Below, in pieces: positions 17,242 to 26,037 of a DNA stretch of 64,000 nucleotides (positions within the stretch are counted from its first letter, which is position 1; each line of letters starts with the position of its first letter). The notes below the pieces were generated by a model, which was not told the origin of the DNA, searched no databases, and saw only the letters and a program-made list of their open reading frames with translations. A program made the translations under genes and the position numbers. Origin of the DNA: Thermogemmatispora onikobensis (GTDB lineage Bacteria > Chloroflexota > Ktedonobacteria > Ktedonobacterales > Ktedonobacteraceae); NCBI RefSeq assembly GCF_001748285.1, contig NZ_BDGT01000014.1:1-64000 (forward strand), written 5' to 3'.

Positions 17242-17380
17242 GAGCATCTGTTCGTCTCGGGGGTGCCCTGGCACTGCCGGAGCAGGCCGGCGGACGGCGA
17301 GCGAATCGAGCGCGTGGAAGGGGCGAGTTCTGGCGAGGCCGATGGCCTGGGGTTAGCAGAGGAGGCGGAGCAAGCAAAGG

Positions 17381-17409
17381 AGCCACCTCGCTGATTCGGC
17401 GAGGTGGCT
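17381..17409 (-). terminator. stem-loop downstream of glpK
   Basis: AGCCACCTCGC (17381-17391) and GCGAGGTGGCT (17399-17409) form a perfect 11-bp stem with a 7-nt loop, about 77 nt past the glpK stop and before the ROK promoter. No U-tract on either strand. Confidence 0.6.
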
Positions 17410-17485
17410 TCCTGCTCCCGCTGGCAGACGGGTGGTAGTGAACAAACAAAAGAAAGCGCAGGCTGCGGGCAAAGCGAAAGCAGGC

Positions 17486-18967
17486 TCAAGCGATAGCGGC
17501 CCAACCACGCGCGCGCTCCACCGCATTAAACCAGCGCCGATAGAGTGCCTCGATCGAACCATTGCCCCGCGGGCGGTAGACCTTTGCCTCGTGCCAGAGG
17601 CGGGCTGTTTCCGTCTCATCGCGCCAGAGGCCGGCTCCAATCCCTGCCAAGAGAGCGGCACCCAGCGCTGTTGTTTCCTGGACGGCGGCGATATGCACCT
17701 CGACTCCAGTAATATCGGCCAGCGCCTGCATCAGGAAGCTATTTGCCGAGGCGCCCCCGTCGACCTTCAAGCTACCGATTGGGCGTCCCGTATCCTGGAC
17801 CATTGCCTGCAGCACGTCGCGCGTACTGAAGGCAATCCCCTCCAGGGTAGCCCGCACCAGGTGAGCGCGTGTTGTCCCGCGAGTCAGGCCGATGATCGTG
17901 CCGCGGGCGTAGCTATCCCAATAGGGGGCGGCCAGGCCGGCCAGAGCTGGCACAAAGAAGACGCCGCCGCTATCGGGGACGGAGAGGGCCAGCTCCAGCG
18001 TCTCCTCGGGGCTATGGACGAGGCCGATATCGCGCAGCCACTGGATGGCGGCCCCGGCCACATAGATGCCGCCGTCGAGGGCGTAGACGATCTCCTCGCC
18101 GCGTGACCAGGCAACCGTTGGAAGCAGGCCGTGGCGCGAAGTCGGCAGCGTCTGGCCGGCGTTGAGCAAGATAAAGGCGCCAGTACCGTAGGTTACCTTC
18201 ACGTCGTTGGGGGCGTAGCATGCCTGGCCAAAGAGGGCCGCCTGTTGGTCCACCAACGAAGCGGTCAGTGGCAAAGGGCAGCCGAAGCGCTCCGCCGAGA
18301 TCGTCCCAAAGAGCGAACAAGATGGTTGAATTTCGGGCAAGATCGAGCGAGGGATCTCCAGCAATGCCAGGATCTCCTCGTCCCAATCGCGCGCGCGAGG
18401 ATTGTAGAGCATCGTCCGTGAGGCTGTTGTCTCATCGGTGCGATGCTCGCCCAGCAGGCACCACATGAGCCAGGAGTCGGTGGTACCCGCCAGTAGCTCG
18501 CCACGAGAGGCCAGTTCGCGTGCCCCGGGCACATTATCCAGAATCCAGCGGATCTTCGTCGCTGAAAAATAGGGATCGAGCGGCAGCCCGGTGCGCTCGC
18601 GGATCAAGCGTTCGGCCCCCTCGCGGCGCAGCTGCTCGCACAGCAAATCGGTGCGGCGGTCCTGCCAGCTAATCGCATTGTAGAGTGGTTGCCCGCTGCG
18701 CCGGTGCCAGACCACTACCGTCTCGCCCTGATTCGCCAGGCCGCAGGCCAGCAAAGAGACCTCGCCGGCGGCCTGTAGAGCAGCGCGGGCATTCGCGATC
18801 ACGCTCTCCAGCAAGTCAGCGGGATTCTGTTCCACCCAGCCCGGTTGTGGATAAGTCAGTGGCACCTCGCTCGCTGCCTGGGCCAGACAACGAGCTTCGG
18901 AATCAAAGATGAGCGCTTTGGTGCGGGTGGTTCCCTGATCGATAGCGAGTATTGCGGGTACCATCAT
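17486..18967 (-). CDS. glpK: glycerol kinase
   Basis: Phosphorylates glycerol to glycerol 3-phosphate. The 493 residues carry FGGY-kinase marks: AILAIDQGTTRTKALIFD at the start, GLANQGETVVVW, SWQDRRT, GTTDSWLMWCLLGEH, SLVDQQAALFGQ, VTYGTGAFILLN, LDGGIYVAGAAIQWLRD and the C-terminal LKVDGGASANSFLMQALADI. The reading frame is open for 143 further codons upstream, but ATG 18967 has an AGGAGG-rich site just before it and gives the family start. It is the last gene of a minus-strand cluster with a GlpA-like dehydrogenase, so glycerol is taken to dihydroxyacetone phosphate by this operon. No glpF facilitator is seen nearby. Confidence 0.95.
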   Translation of the reverse strand: MMVPAILAIDQGTTRTKALIFDSEARCLAQAASEVPLTYPQPGWVEQNPADLLESVIANARAALQAAGEVSLLACGLANQGETVVVWHRRSGQPLYNAISWQDRRTDLLCEQLRREGAERLIRERTGLPLDPYFSATKIRWILDNVPGARELASRGELLAGTTDSWLMWCLLGEHRTDETTASRTMLYNPRARDWDEEILALLEIPRSILPEIQPSCSLFGTISAERFGCPLPLTASLVDQQAALFGQACYAPNDVKVTYGTGAFILLNAGQTLPTSRHGLLPTVAWSRGEEIVYALDGGIYVAGAAIQWLRDIGLVHSPEETLELALSVPDSGGVFFVPALAGLAAPYWDSYARGTIIGLTRGTTRAHLVRATLEGIAFSTRDVLQAMVQDTGRPIGSLKVDGGASANSFLMQALADITGVEVHIAAVQETTALGAALLAGIGAGLWRDETETARLWHEAKVYRPRGNGSIEALYRRWFNAVERARGWAAIA

Positions 18968-19034
18968 CCTTGCTCTCCTCCTCCTGTACTGATGCCCTTC
19001 CCAACGCAGCATGACCGATGGTATCTCATCGCCT

Positions 19035-19111
19035 CTGGTCTTGCTCGTACCCGATTGGCTCCTGGCTCGCAGGCAGGGAGCCAGAGGTGGCAGACGCACG
19101 AGCAAGACCAG
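19035..19111 (-). other. large nested stem-loop between the permease gene and glpK
   Basis: CTGGTCTTGCTCGT (19035-19048) and ACGAGCAAGACCAG (19098-19111) pair perfectly for 14 bp, extendable through a G-U pair. Inside, TGGCTCC (19056-19062) pairs with GGAGCCA (19077-19083). It lies in the 188-nt gap within the operon; no U-tract follows. It could be a partial terminator or an mRNA stability element that sets the glpK level. Confidence 0.6.
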
Positions 19112-19155
19112 GGGAGCAAGCAGGTTGGGTCGGTCGGCTAGAGTGCGCTCCTCTG

Positions 19156-20703
19156 CTACGTCGTTGACGAGCCTGAGATCTCGGCGGAAGGTGAGGAGTT
19201 GCCCAGGGCGCGAACGGTCTCCTCGATCGGCACCGTCTTCAAGACTTCCGGTCGAGCGATGAGCAGCCAGACGAAGTAGATCAGGCCGAGGGCGAACATT
19301 CCCAGAGTATAGAGCCAGGGAACAGCAAACTGCCCATCGCGGAAGATTAGCAGTTCGAAGACGAGCCAGACGAGGGCCAGGATAATCACCGGCCACTCAA
19401 AGAGACCCAGATTGAAGCCGCCGGGGATGGAGGGCAGGCGTCGCCGAGCGACCACATAGTAGATCACAGTCAACAAGTAGATAATCGCGGGCAAGAGCGT
19501 GGCCGCTGAGAAGAGATTGCTGAGGGTTGTCGTCTGGTTCAGCGCCAGGCCGATGCCGGCGAAGAGGGCCAGGACCAGCTCGCACAGGACAAAGGAGAGC
19601 ACGGTTGACGGAACGGGTGTGCCCGTATTGGGATTGACCTGGCGCAGCCAGTGCGAAGCAGGAAAGCGCTCATCGCGTGACATTGCCCAGATCAGGCGTG
19701 TCAGGGTGATAAAGATCACCAGGCCGCAGGCAAAGATTGAGAAGGTCACCAGCACCAGGAAAATATCGCCCACGATCGGCCCGAGGACATGAGTAATGAT
19801 ATCGGCCACCGGTGTCGCGGAGCCAGCCAGGGCCTGCAAGTTGTCCGAAGCCAGGTTGAGAGCGATCAGAAAGGCGAAGCCAACGACGCCGCTCAGCAGG
19901 ACTGAAGACCACATAGCAAACGGCACTGTGCGGTGCGCCTCATGCGTCTCTTCAGCCAGATTCGCGGCGGCCTCGAAGCCAACGATCGTGAAGGCCCCCA
20001 GTAAGAAGGAGAGCATAAAGGGGCCGCTGGAGAAGAGGCCACCAAGACTGAAGTAGTTAGCTGTTGACACGCTGCCTGTGCTGAAGAGATGATCAGGATG
20101 CAACAGGCCGCGGACACCGCCGACGATCAGCAGGAGCAAAGTCAGGCCCACGATGCCGACCACCTCCGTCCCGACGGCAGTGTTGTTGATGCGCGTCGCC
20201 CAGACAGTAGAAAAGAGCACGAGCAGCGTCTGGATGAGGATCACTGCGGCGGTGGCGATCCAGGCATTGACTGGCGTCTCTGTATAGCCAAAGAGCGTTG
20301 GCAGAACTGTCTGCGCCACCGCGTAGTCGACCGCCACAACATCAACCACCAGGAAGGTGAAGGAGATCCAGCCTGTGAGCCAGCCAATCTTCGGGTTAAT
20401 CAACCGCGAGGCCCACTGATACGAGTAGCCGGCCAGTGGAATGCGCGAGGCCAGGGCCCCAAAGACGAGCGCCACCAGAAGCTGACCAACGATGACCAGT
20501 GGCCAGGTCCAGATACCAAGAGGCCCGCCCCAGTTCAGCACTGAGCCGTAGGTGGTGAAGATACCTGTCGTGATCGAGATAAAGGAGAAACCCACGGCGA
20601 AGGAAGCAAAGCGCTTCAATTCGCGGCGGAACTCCTGCCGGTAACCAAACTGTTCGACAAGCTGCTCTTCTGAGACCAGCTGTGGTTGCTCGCTGAGCGA
20701 CAT
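19156..20703 (-). CDS. APC-superfamily amino acid/polyamine permease
   Basis: Integral membrane transporter of 515 residues with about 12-14 hydrophobic helices. The first helices (ASFAVGFSFISITTGIFTTYG, GPLGIWTWPLVIVGQLLVALVFGAL, SRIPLAGYSYQWASRL) match amino acid permeases of the APC family, GABA/choline-permease-like. GFEAAANLAEETHEAHRTVP is the conserved loop after TM6. Start ATG 20703 has AAGGAG 9 nt upstream; an earlier in-frame ATG (20736) does not. It stands in the glycerol operon between the SRPBCC gene and glpK; whether it carries a glycerol-related amine or is functionally separate cannot be told from sequence. Confidence 0.88.
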   Translation of the reverse strand: MSLSEQPQLVSEEQLVEQFGYRQEFRRELKRFASFAVGFSFISITTGIFTTYGSVLNWGGPLGIWTWPLVIVGQLLVALVFGALASRIPLAGYSYQWASRLINPKIGWLTGWISFTFLVVDVVAVDYAVAQTVLPTLFGYTETPVNAWIATAAVILIQTLLVLFSTVWATRINNTAVGTEVVGIVGLTLLLLIVGGVRGLLHPDHLFSTGSVSTANYFSLGGLFSSGPFMLSFLLGAFTIVGFEAAANLAEETHEAHRTVPFAMWSSVLLSGVVGFAFLIALNLASDNLQALAGSATPVADIITHVLGPIVGDIFLVLVTFSIFACGLVIFITLTRLIWAMSRDERFPASHWLRQVNPNTGTPVPSTVLSFVLCELVLALFAGIGLALNQTTTLSNLFSAATLLPAIIYLLTVIYYVVARRRLPSIPGGFNLGLFEWPVIILALVWLVFELLIFRDGQFAVPWLYTLGMFALGLIYFVWLLIARPEVLKTVPIEETVRALGNSSPSAEISGSSTT

Positions 20704-20973
20704 AGAAGGTGCTCCTTTCTTCTGCAGGGCAAACAACTGCGCATCCTTGAGGAACTACTGGCTGAGGGTCAGCTGCAACTCACCCCAGCCCGGTGGGCGC
20801 TACGCTAGCTTGCTAGCCGGGCTGAGGCGGTCCTCAGCTCGGGCCTCATGGGCGCGCTCCCCTGCGCAGCAGACCATGTGATAGCTTCATCCCGATGGGG
20901 AATGAAGGAAGGAGTAGCGGACCTGAGCCTGCCCGTTCCGGCGCTGGGCAGACCAGGCGAGCAATGGCCAACT

Positions 20974-21441
20974 CTAACGTTGACCAGGTTCCTGGGCCTG
21001 GGCAGAGAAGAGCTGAGCAACATTGGCGGCGAACTGTGACGCCAGCCGATTCGCTGTTGCCCGGATGATAGCCTCGCCCAGGCTGGCCAGGCGCCCCAGC
21101 ATCGAAAGCTCGATCGTGTAACGTACCTCCGTTCCTCCCGCGATGGGGATCAGGTCAACCACCAGGTGGGCACGGAAAGCCCCGGCCATTGCCAGCGGCT
21201 CGCCGACCATCTCAGCGACCAGATGATCAGGCTCACGCGCCTCCAGCAAGGCACCGTGGGCGCGGGCGCGGATGGTCATGAATTGAATCTTGACCGCCAG
21301 CTGCGCCTCATAGTGGGTATCGTCCAAACGCTGTGCCTGCTCACAGCCGGGGACGACTCGACAGAGCTGGGCCGGGTCCATAAAGATCTGCCAGACCTCT
21401 TCCCGAGGCGCGCTGACACTGACCGCTCCGTTGAGCTTCAT
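20974..21441 (-). CDS. SRPBCC/CoxG-family protein
   Basis: A 155-residue START-like fold: MKLNGAVSVSAPREEVWQIFMDP and CRVVPGCEQAQRLDD are typical of the CoxG (carbon monoxide dehydrogenase subunit G) group, followed by a TEVRYTIELSMLGRLASLGEAIIRATA helix. CoxG relatives bind hydrophobic ligands or anchor molybdo- or flavo-enzymes to the membrane. Its start codon overlaps the stop of the FAD oxidoreductase gene by 4 nt (ATGA), so translation is coupled, suggesting that the two proteins work together. No molybdenum hydroxylase genes are present here, so a CO-oxidation role is unlikely. Confidence 0.82.
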   Translation of the reverse strand: MKLNGAVSVSAPREEVWQIFMDPAQLCRVVPGCEQAQRLDDTHYEAQLAVKIQFMTIRARAHGALLEAREPDHLVAEMVGEPLAMAGAFRAHLVVDLIPIAGGTEVRYTIELSMLGRLASLGEAIIRATANRLASQFAANVAQLFSAQAQEPGQR

Positions 21442-22382
21442 GATACACCTCCTGGCAGCCTGGCTGCCACCTCTTTCCCCATGAGCAAGGAAGACTCATG
21501 ATCGATCTCAGGTCTGACCACTGTGCCGATAGCATAGATGCCCGGAATATTGGTGCGATAATGGGCATCAACAGCGATCGCGCCGGTGGCGGTGAGTTCG
21601 ATCCCGCTGCCTTTCAGCCAGTGCGTGCCTGCCAGCAGGCCAGCGGCGTAGATCAGGGTATCAACCTCGACCTCCACCGACTGCTGATCATCAGAGAGCA
21701 AGCGCACGGCGGAGAGACGAGGGAAACCGCAGATCTCCTGTATGGTTCCGCAGAGCCTGACAGCGCGACCGTTACTGCTGGGGGGGGCTGCCGTGATCAC
21801 CTCCAGACCCGCCTCCACCAGACGCCTGGCCGTGGCCAGAGCATAGCGCGAATCCCCGTATACCAGGGCGCGCCGCCCCGGCAGATAGCCACGGGCCAGC
21901 AGCTGCAGAGCCAGTACGGGGGTCATGACGCCCGCCGGGCGCGTTCCCGGAATGGCATCATGCTCGCGGGGGCGCTCCACGCCGCCGCAGGCAATCACCA
22001 CCTGGCGAGCACGCAGCTGCGCCGTCCCCTGGCGCCGCCGGACGACCAGCGTATGGCTCGACTCAGCATCGCTGCCAGGCAACAGCCCCACCGCTGTCGT
22101 TTGCAGGAGCAGCCTCACCCCCGCTGGAAGCTGAAAATGCTCTAGCAGCTCCCATTCTGCTCCAAAGCCGTCGGCTGGCAACAGGTAGCGCAGCAGACCA
22201 CCCACCTGCTCCTGATACTCGAGCACCACCGTGCGCCCGAGAGCCGCGACCCCGCTGTGCAGCAAGCTCAAGGCGCTCAAACCAGCTCCGACAATGGCCA
22301 CATCATAAACCTCTCCCTCATGCAAGTCTTCCATCAGAGGTATGTCCTCCAAGGTATGTACTGACATCTGCTCCTTCCTCAT
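21438..22382 (-). CDS. FAD/NAD(P)-dependent oxidoreductase accompanying GlpA
   Basis: Pyridine-nucleotide-disulfide-type flavoprotein of 314 residues without a disulfide motif. FAD binding: YDVAIVGAGLSALSLL; second dinucleotide region: ALVYGDSRYALATARRLVEAGLEVI; C-terminal FAD-ribityl motif: TNIPGIYAIGTVV. Similar proteins are often encoded directly after the FAD glycerol-3-phosphate dehydrogenase, where they may pass electrons on to NAD or a redox protein. Here the gene begins 38 nt after the glpA-like gene, and its stop overlaps the SRPBCC start. ATG 22382 has AAAGGA upstream; ATG 22367 is an alternative. Confidence 0.85.
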   Translation of the reverse strand: MRKEQMSVHTLEDIPLMEDLHEGEVYDVAIVGAGLSALSLLHSGVAALGRTVVLEYQEQVGGLLRYLLPADGFGAEWELLEHFQLPAGVRLLLQTTAVGLLPGSDAESSHTLVVRRRQGTAQLRARQVVIACGGVERPREHDAIPGTRPAGVMTPVLALQLLARGYLPGRRALVYGDSRYALATARRLVEAGLEVITAAPPSSNGRAVRLCGTIQEICGFPRLSAVRLLSDDQQSVEVEVDTLIYAAGLLAGTHWLKGSGIELTATGAIAVDAHYRTNIPGIYAIGTVVRPEIDHESSLLMGKEVAARLPGGVS

Positions 22383-22420
22383 CTACATCCTTTGTTCCTG
22401 TTCCAACCGCAACCGCCCTT

Positions 22421-23866
22421 TCAGCTCCTGCCCGTTGTTCTCACCTGGGCCGCTCGCCGCTGCGGGCGCTCGACCAGCAAGCGCGAGCCTGGGGCATGCT
22501 TCTCCAGAGACAAAGGATCGCGTCCCAGCTCCTGCTGGAACAATTCGATCAGGCGAGGGAGACAGAGATTGCCCTGGCACTCGCCCAACATCGCGCCCGT
22601 CCGTCGCTTCAGGCCATCCAGGGTCTGCGGAGGGAGAGGTGAACGCAGAGCGGCCAGAATCTCGCCGCGAGTAATCGAACGACAGAGACAGATCACCTCG
22701 CCATCTTCATGTGCGGCTTCACTCAACGGCTCCGGCAGCCCTTCGCGGTAGCTTGTACGCAGGCGCAGCCCCAACGTCTTCCCGACCAGCGTGCCAACAT
22801 AGCGCCCGATAGCCGGTGAAGCCGACAGGCCAGTAGAACGAATGCCAGCTACATGAAGCAGACGCTCGCTGACGGTTGATGGGCGAATGATATAGTCGCC
22901 AGTGCTGCTCACAGCACGCAAGCCAGCGAACTGGCGCACAGTGGAGGCCGTGGCCATTGCCGGCACCAGCCTCCCCACTCCTTGGCGAATGCGCTGCTGT
23001 CCCTCTGTGGTTGTTGCCAGGTCTCGCTTATCGCTGACATCCTCCGCCGTTGGCCCAAGCAGCACGCCGCCAAAAACAATCGGCGTCACCAAAATGCCTT
23101 TGGAGACCTCGCTTGGGACCGGCAAAATAATCTGCGCTACACCGTGATCTTCCTCGGTGATCAGAAACTCACCCTTGCGCGGTGTGAGGCTGAAGGAATG
23201 ATCACCCGCCAGACCTGCGATCTCATCGGCCCACAGTCCAGCGGCATTGACGACGAGGGCCGCTGAGAAGGTCTTGCCGCTAGCCGTATGCACCCGAAGC
23301 CGTTCTGGTGCTACCTCAACGGCGTTCACGCGCTCGCCTAGGAAGAGGCGGGCCCCATTGAGGATGGCATGCTCGCAATAGGCGCGCGTCGTCCAAAAAG
23401 GATCGATCACTCCTTCGCCTTCAACCAGGACGCCGCCGACGATCCGCTCGTTCACGTAAGGGGCTGCCTCCAAAATCTCCGCCCGGCTCAATGGCTGCAG
23501 CGTGACCCCATTGGCTTCGGCTTTCGGCACGATCTCCCTGGCAATGGTAGCCTGCTCCTGCTCGTTGAGGGCCACCATCAAGGCCCCCGTCTGCAGATAG
23601 GGAATGTGCAGACGCGCGATGACCTCCGGCCACAGCTGGCGCGCTTCGGCCAGCAGGCGCGCCTCCAGGGTGCCGGGCCGGGCATCAAAGCCAGTATGAA
23701 CAATAGCACTGTTGGCCTTGCTGGTTCCCTCACAGACGTCGGGGTACTGCTCCAGCAAAGCAACGCTGGCATCATAACGCGCAAGCTCACGCAGAATCGC
23801 GCAACCAACAACACCCCCACCGATCACAAGAATATCAACATCAAAATCTCTGCTGGACATCTCCAT
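22421..23866 (-). CDS. glpA: FAD-dependent glycerol-3-phosphate dehydrogenase with BFD-like Fe-S domain
   Basis: Oxidises glycerol 3-phosphate to dihydroxyacetone phosphate. The 481 residues open with the DAO-type FAD motif VDILVIGGGVVGCAILRELARYD and NSAIVHTGFDARPGT, and end the oxidase domain with GIRSTGLSASPAIGRYV. The last 90 residues are a BFD-like [2Fe-2S] domain with cysteines in VICLCRSIT and GECQGNLCLPR. This layout is known in anaerobe/thermophile GlpA-like enzymes. It heads the operon glpA-FAD oxidoreductase-SRPBCC-permease-glpK. L-2-hydroxyglutarate oxidase activity is the main alternative, but the glpK linkage favours glycerol 3-phosphate. Start may also be ATG 23860. Confidence 0.87.
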   Translation of the reverse strand: MEMSSRDFDVDILVIGGGVVGCAILRELARYDASVALLEQYPDVCEGTSKANSAIVHTGFDARPGTLEARLLAEARQLWPEVIARLHIPYLQTGALMVALNEQEQATIAREIVPKAEANGVTLQPLSRAEILEAAPYVNERIVGGVLVEGEGVIDPFWTTRAYCEHAILNGARLFLGERVNAVEVAPERLRVHTASGKTFSAALVVNAAGLWADEIAGLAGDHSFSLTPRKGEFLITEEDHGVAQIILPVPSEVSKGILVTPIVFGGVLLGPTAEDVSDKRDLATTTEGQQRIRQGVGRLVPAMATASTVRQFAGLRAVSSTGDYIIRPSTVSERLLHVAGIRSTGLSASPAIGRYVGTLVGKTLGLRLRTSYREGLPEPLSEAAHEDGEVICLCRSITRGEILAALRSPLPPQTLDGLKRRTGAMLGECQGNLCLPRLIELFQQELGRDPLSLEKHAPGSRLLVERPQRRAAQVRTTGRS

Positions 23867-24013
23867 ATACCTGCCTGATTACCTTCCTCGCTGGCACTGT
23901 CCGCCTCGCCCGGCCTCGCTGAGCACACACTCTCGCAACGACGACCTGCGCAGGCCCTAAGCCCTTCTGTTCCCTCCCTTCCTCCCTCTCGCTTCTATCC
24001 AGATGGATGTGAT

Positions 24014-24055
24014 AACTTATGATATAAGTTTACGGATTAGACGATGATTTGTCAA
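24014..24055 (-). promoter_or_regulatory. promoter and operator of the glycerol operon
   Basis: Minus strand TTGACA (24050-24055), 17-nt spacer, TAAACT (24027-24032). AACTTAT-GAT-ATAAGTT (24014-24030) is a perfect 7-bp inverted repeat overlapping the -10 box and start site, the usual place for a repressor. Leader to glpA about 155 nt. Confidence 0.65.
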
Positions 24056-24250
24056 CATTTTCTCTCGTATCATTGACACGAGGCCGCCAGGCGAAGGACG
24101 AGGATGGCTAAAGTCGGGGGGATAAGATGCTAACCGTAAAGCAAGCAACGTCGAGAGGAGAGGCTGCCTTCTGGAAAGAGATCGCTGACTCAAGCGAAGG
24201 GGCGATTGATCAGCAGCGGCCTCTCAAGTTCAGTCCGCGCTGGGGGGCAG
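24056..24250. other. intergenic stretch between the ECF operon end and the glycerol promoter
   Basis: About 195 nt; no gene or RNA recognised beyond the hairpin and promoter listed at its sides. Confidence 0.4.
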
Positions 24251-24289
24251 TGGCGCCGGCAGAGCAAAATCGCTGATGTGCCGGCGCCA
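24251..24289 (-). terminator. stem-loop ending the ECF transporter operon
   Basis: TGGCGCCGGCA (24251-24261) and TGCCGGCGCCA (24279-24289) form a perfect 11-bp GC-rich stem with a 17-nt loop, beginning one base after the ecfT stop codon. No U-tract. Confidence 0.65.
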
Positions 24290-24290
24290 G

Positions 24291-25130
24291 CTAGAAAGGA
24301 CTAACGAGGTTCAGAGCCACCAACAGCCCGCAGAGCAGCAGACAGCAGGCCAACGCCAGACTATCGGAGCCAGTCCACTGCAGCGCGTGCAACTTACTCC
24401 GACGCCAGCCGCGGTAGCCGGCGCGATAGCAACGGGCCTCCATTGCTGTGCTCAGCATCTCCACGCGCTGCAGCCCGCTCATAAAGAGGGGCACAATGAT
24501 CCCACTCAGCGCGCGAATACGCTGCACAGGATTACCCCGTCCGAAGCGCACGCCGCGCGTTGCCTGGGCGATGCTCAAGCGCTCCACCTCGGTGATAAGG
24601 AGCGGCACGAACTTCAGAGCAATCACAAAGACCATGACCAACTCGTGAACTGGCAGCCCGAGACGACGGAGTGGACGCAGCAAAGCCTCAGCCCCGTCAG
24701 CCAGGTCGACCAGCGAAGTCGTCAGCATCAGGAGCGAGGTCAAATAGTACAGGAAAATCACCCGCAGATCGACTTGGGTGCTATGAATGAGGCCCTCCCA
24801 AGAGATCGTCAACGGACCCCAGTGCCAGATGATGCTGTTTGCCTGTGTGCTTGAGGTATAGAACAGGACCTGAAAAGCATAGAGCACCAGCAGAAAGCTA
24901 ATGAACATGCGCATACCCTGCAGCACGTAGCGCAGCGGCAGACGAGAGAGCCATTGAAGAAAGAGGCAGAAAACGAGGCAGAACGTCAGAGCGGCGAACT
25001 GGCTAATATAGGTAAAAGCCGCCACGGTCAAGGCAAAACACAGAATCTTGGCCCGCGGATCAAGGCGTGTCAGCCAGGAGCCGTTATCGACGTATTGACC
25101 AAAGGAGATATGGCGCGAGATCTCGATCAT
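24291..25130 (-). CDS. ecfT: ECF transporter transmembrane T component
   Basis: Membrane scaffold of an energy-coupling-factor vitamin/metal transporter; 279 residues, with about five TM helices. The start (HISFGQYVDNGSWLTRLDPRAKIL) and the coupling-helix region (RRLGLPVHELVMVFVIALKFVPLLITEVERLSIAQATRG) are diagnostic. Another coupling motif follows in SGLQRVEMLSTAMEARCYR, with the alanine/arginine-containing A-R-G/Y signature. Start ATG 25130 has AGGTGG before it; an upstream in-frame start at 25220 would overlap the ATPase gene. It is the last gene of S-A1-A2-T. Confidence 0.93.
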   Translation of the reverse strand: MIEISRHISFGQYVDNGSWLTRLDPRAKILCFALTVAAFTYISQFAALTFCLVFCLFLQWLSRLPLRYVLQGMRMFISFLLVLYAFQVLFYTSSTQANSIIWHWGPLTISWEGLIHSTQVDLRVIFLYYLTSLLMLTTSLVDLADGAEALLRPLRRLGLPVHELVMVFVIALKFVPLLITEVERLSIAQATRGVRFGRGNPVQRIRALSGIIVPLFMSGLQRVEMLSTAMEARCYRAGYRGWRRSKLHALQWTGSDSLALACCLLLCGLLVALNLVSPF

Positions 25131-25152
25131 AGTGACCACCTGCTGGCAAGTC

Positions 25153-26037
25153 TCAAGAAGAGGAGAGCTGAGGCTTCTGGCTGGCGGCCTGCGGAAGAAA
25201 GCGAACCAGCTCCTCTTCAAGCTCGGCTAAGGTCAGCACATCGCAGCGGAGAGCGGGCCAGAGTGAGCGCAGGCCCAGAGCGATCTGTGTCGTCTCAGGC
25301 AAAGTAATGTCGAGCGCCAGCAGCTCCTCTGCGTGAGCCAGCACCTCGCGCGAGCTACCACTCAAGATCACCCGTCCCTCGTGGAGGACGATCACCTGAT
25401 CAGCCAGCGCTGCCACGTCGGCCAGGCTGCTAGAGGTGAGCACAATCGTCAGCTGGCGTTCCGTCTTTAAGCGCTGCAGCAAAGCCAGCAGCTCCTGCCG
25501 GCCCTGGGGATCGAGACCTGCCATCGGCTCATCGAAGAGAAGAGCCTCCGGCTCTAGTGCCAGCACCCCGGCGATTGCCACGCGGCGCTTCTGTCCGCCG
25601 CTCAGGGAAGCAACATAGCGCGTACGAAACTCCTCATAGGGAAGTCCTACCGCCTCCAGCGACTCCTGAACCAGGCGCCGCGACTGCGCCGGCGAGAGCT
25701 TTTTCCGACGAGGCCCGAAAGAGACATCCTTGCCCACCGTCTCCTCAAAGAGCTGGGCCTCCGGCGACTGGAAGACGATTCCGACGCGCAAGCGCAGGGC
25801 CTCAAGATCGAAAGTAGCCTGGTGGATATCCTGGCCGCGGAAGAGAACCGAGCCGCGACTCGGTCGCACCAGGCCCAGCAACGTCAGCAACAGCGTTGAC
25901 TTCCCGGCCTGCGTTGGCCCCACAATGGCGGTAATCTTCCCCTCGGGGATCGTCAGACTGCAGCCCTTGAGGGCCTCGACCGCAAAGGGAGTTCCGCGCA
26001 TGCGGGTATAGAAGACATCCTTTACTTCAAAGAGCAT
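25153..26037 (-). CDS. ecfA2: ECF transporter ATP-binding protein A2
   Basis: ABC ATPase of 294 residues. Walker A is GPTQAGKST, the Q-loop region VGIVFQSPEAQLFEETV is typical of ECF ATPases, the signature is LSGGQKRRVAIAGVLA, and Walker B is ALLFDEPMAGLDP. A C-terminal extension of about 60 residues follows the H-switch. Its start overlaps the end of ecfA1 by 16 nt, so the two ATPases are made together and should form the heterodimer. ecfT begins 22 nt downstream. Confidence 0.92.
   Translation of the reverse strand: MLFEVKDVFYTRMRGTPFAVEALKGCSLTIPEGKITAIVGPTQAGKSTLLLTLLGLVRPSRGSVLFRGQDIHQATFDLEALRLRVGIVFQSPEAQLFEETVGKDVSFGPRRKKLSPAQSRRLVQESLEAVGLPYEEFRTRYVASLSGGQKRRVAIAGVLALEPEALLFDEPMAGLDPQGRQELLALLQRLKTERQLTIVLTSSSLADVAALADQVIVLHEGRVILSGSSREVLAHAEELLALDITLPETTQIALGLRSLWPALRCDVLTLAELEEELVRFLPQAASQKPQLSSS

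Noticed and set aside
18968-19396. N-terminal extension of glycerol kinase by 143 residues
   Set aside because: The extension overlaps the permease gene end and the stem-loop region; ATG 18967 has a strong ribosome-binding site and the exact family start.
20974-21441. CO dehydrogenase accessory role for the CoxG-type protein
   Set aside because: No coxLMS-type genes are in the window; the coupling is to a glycerol-operon flavoprotein.
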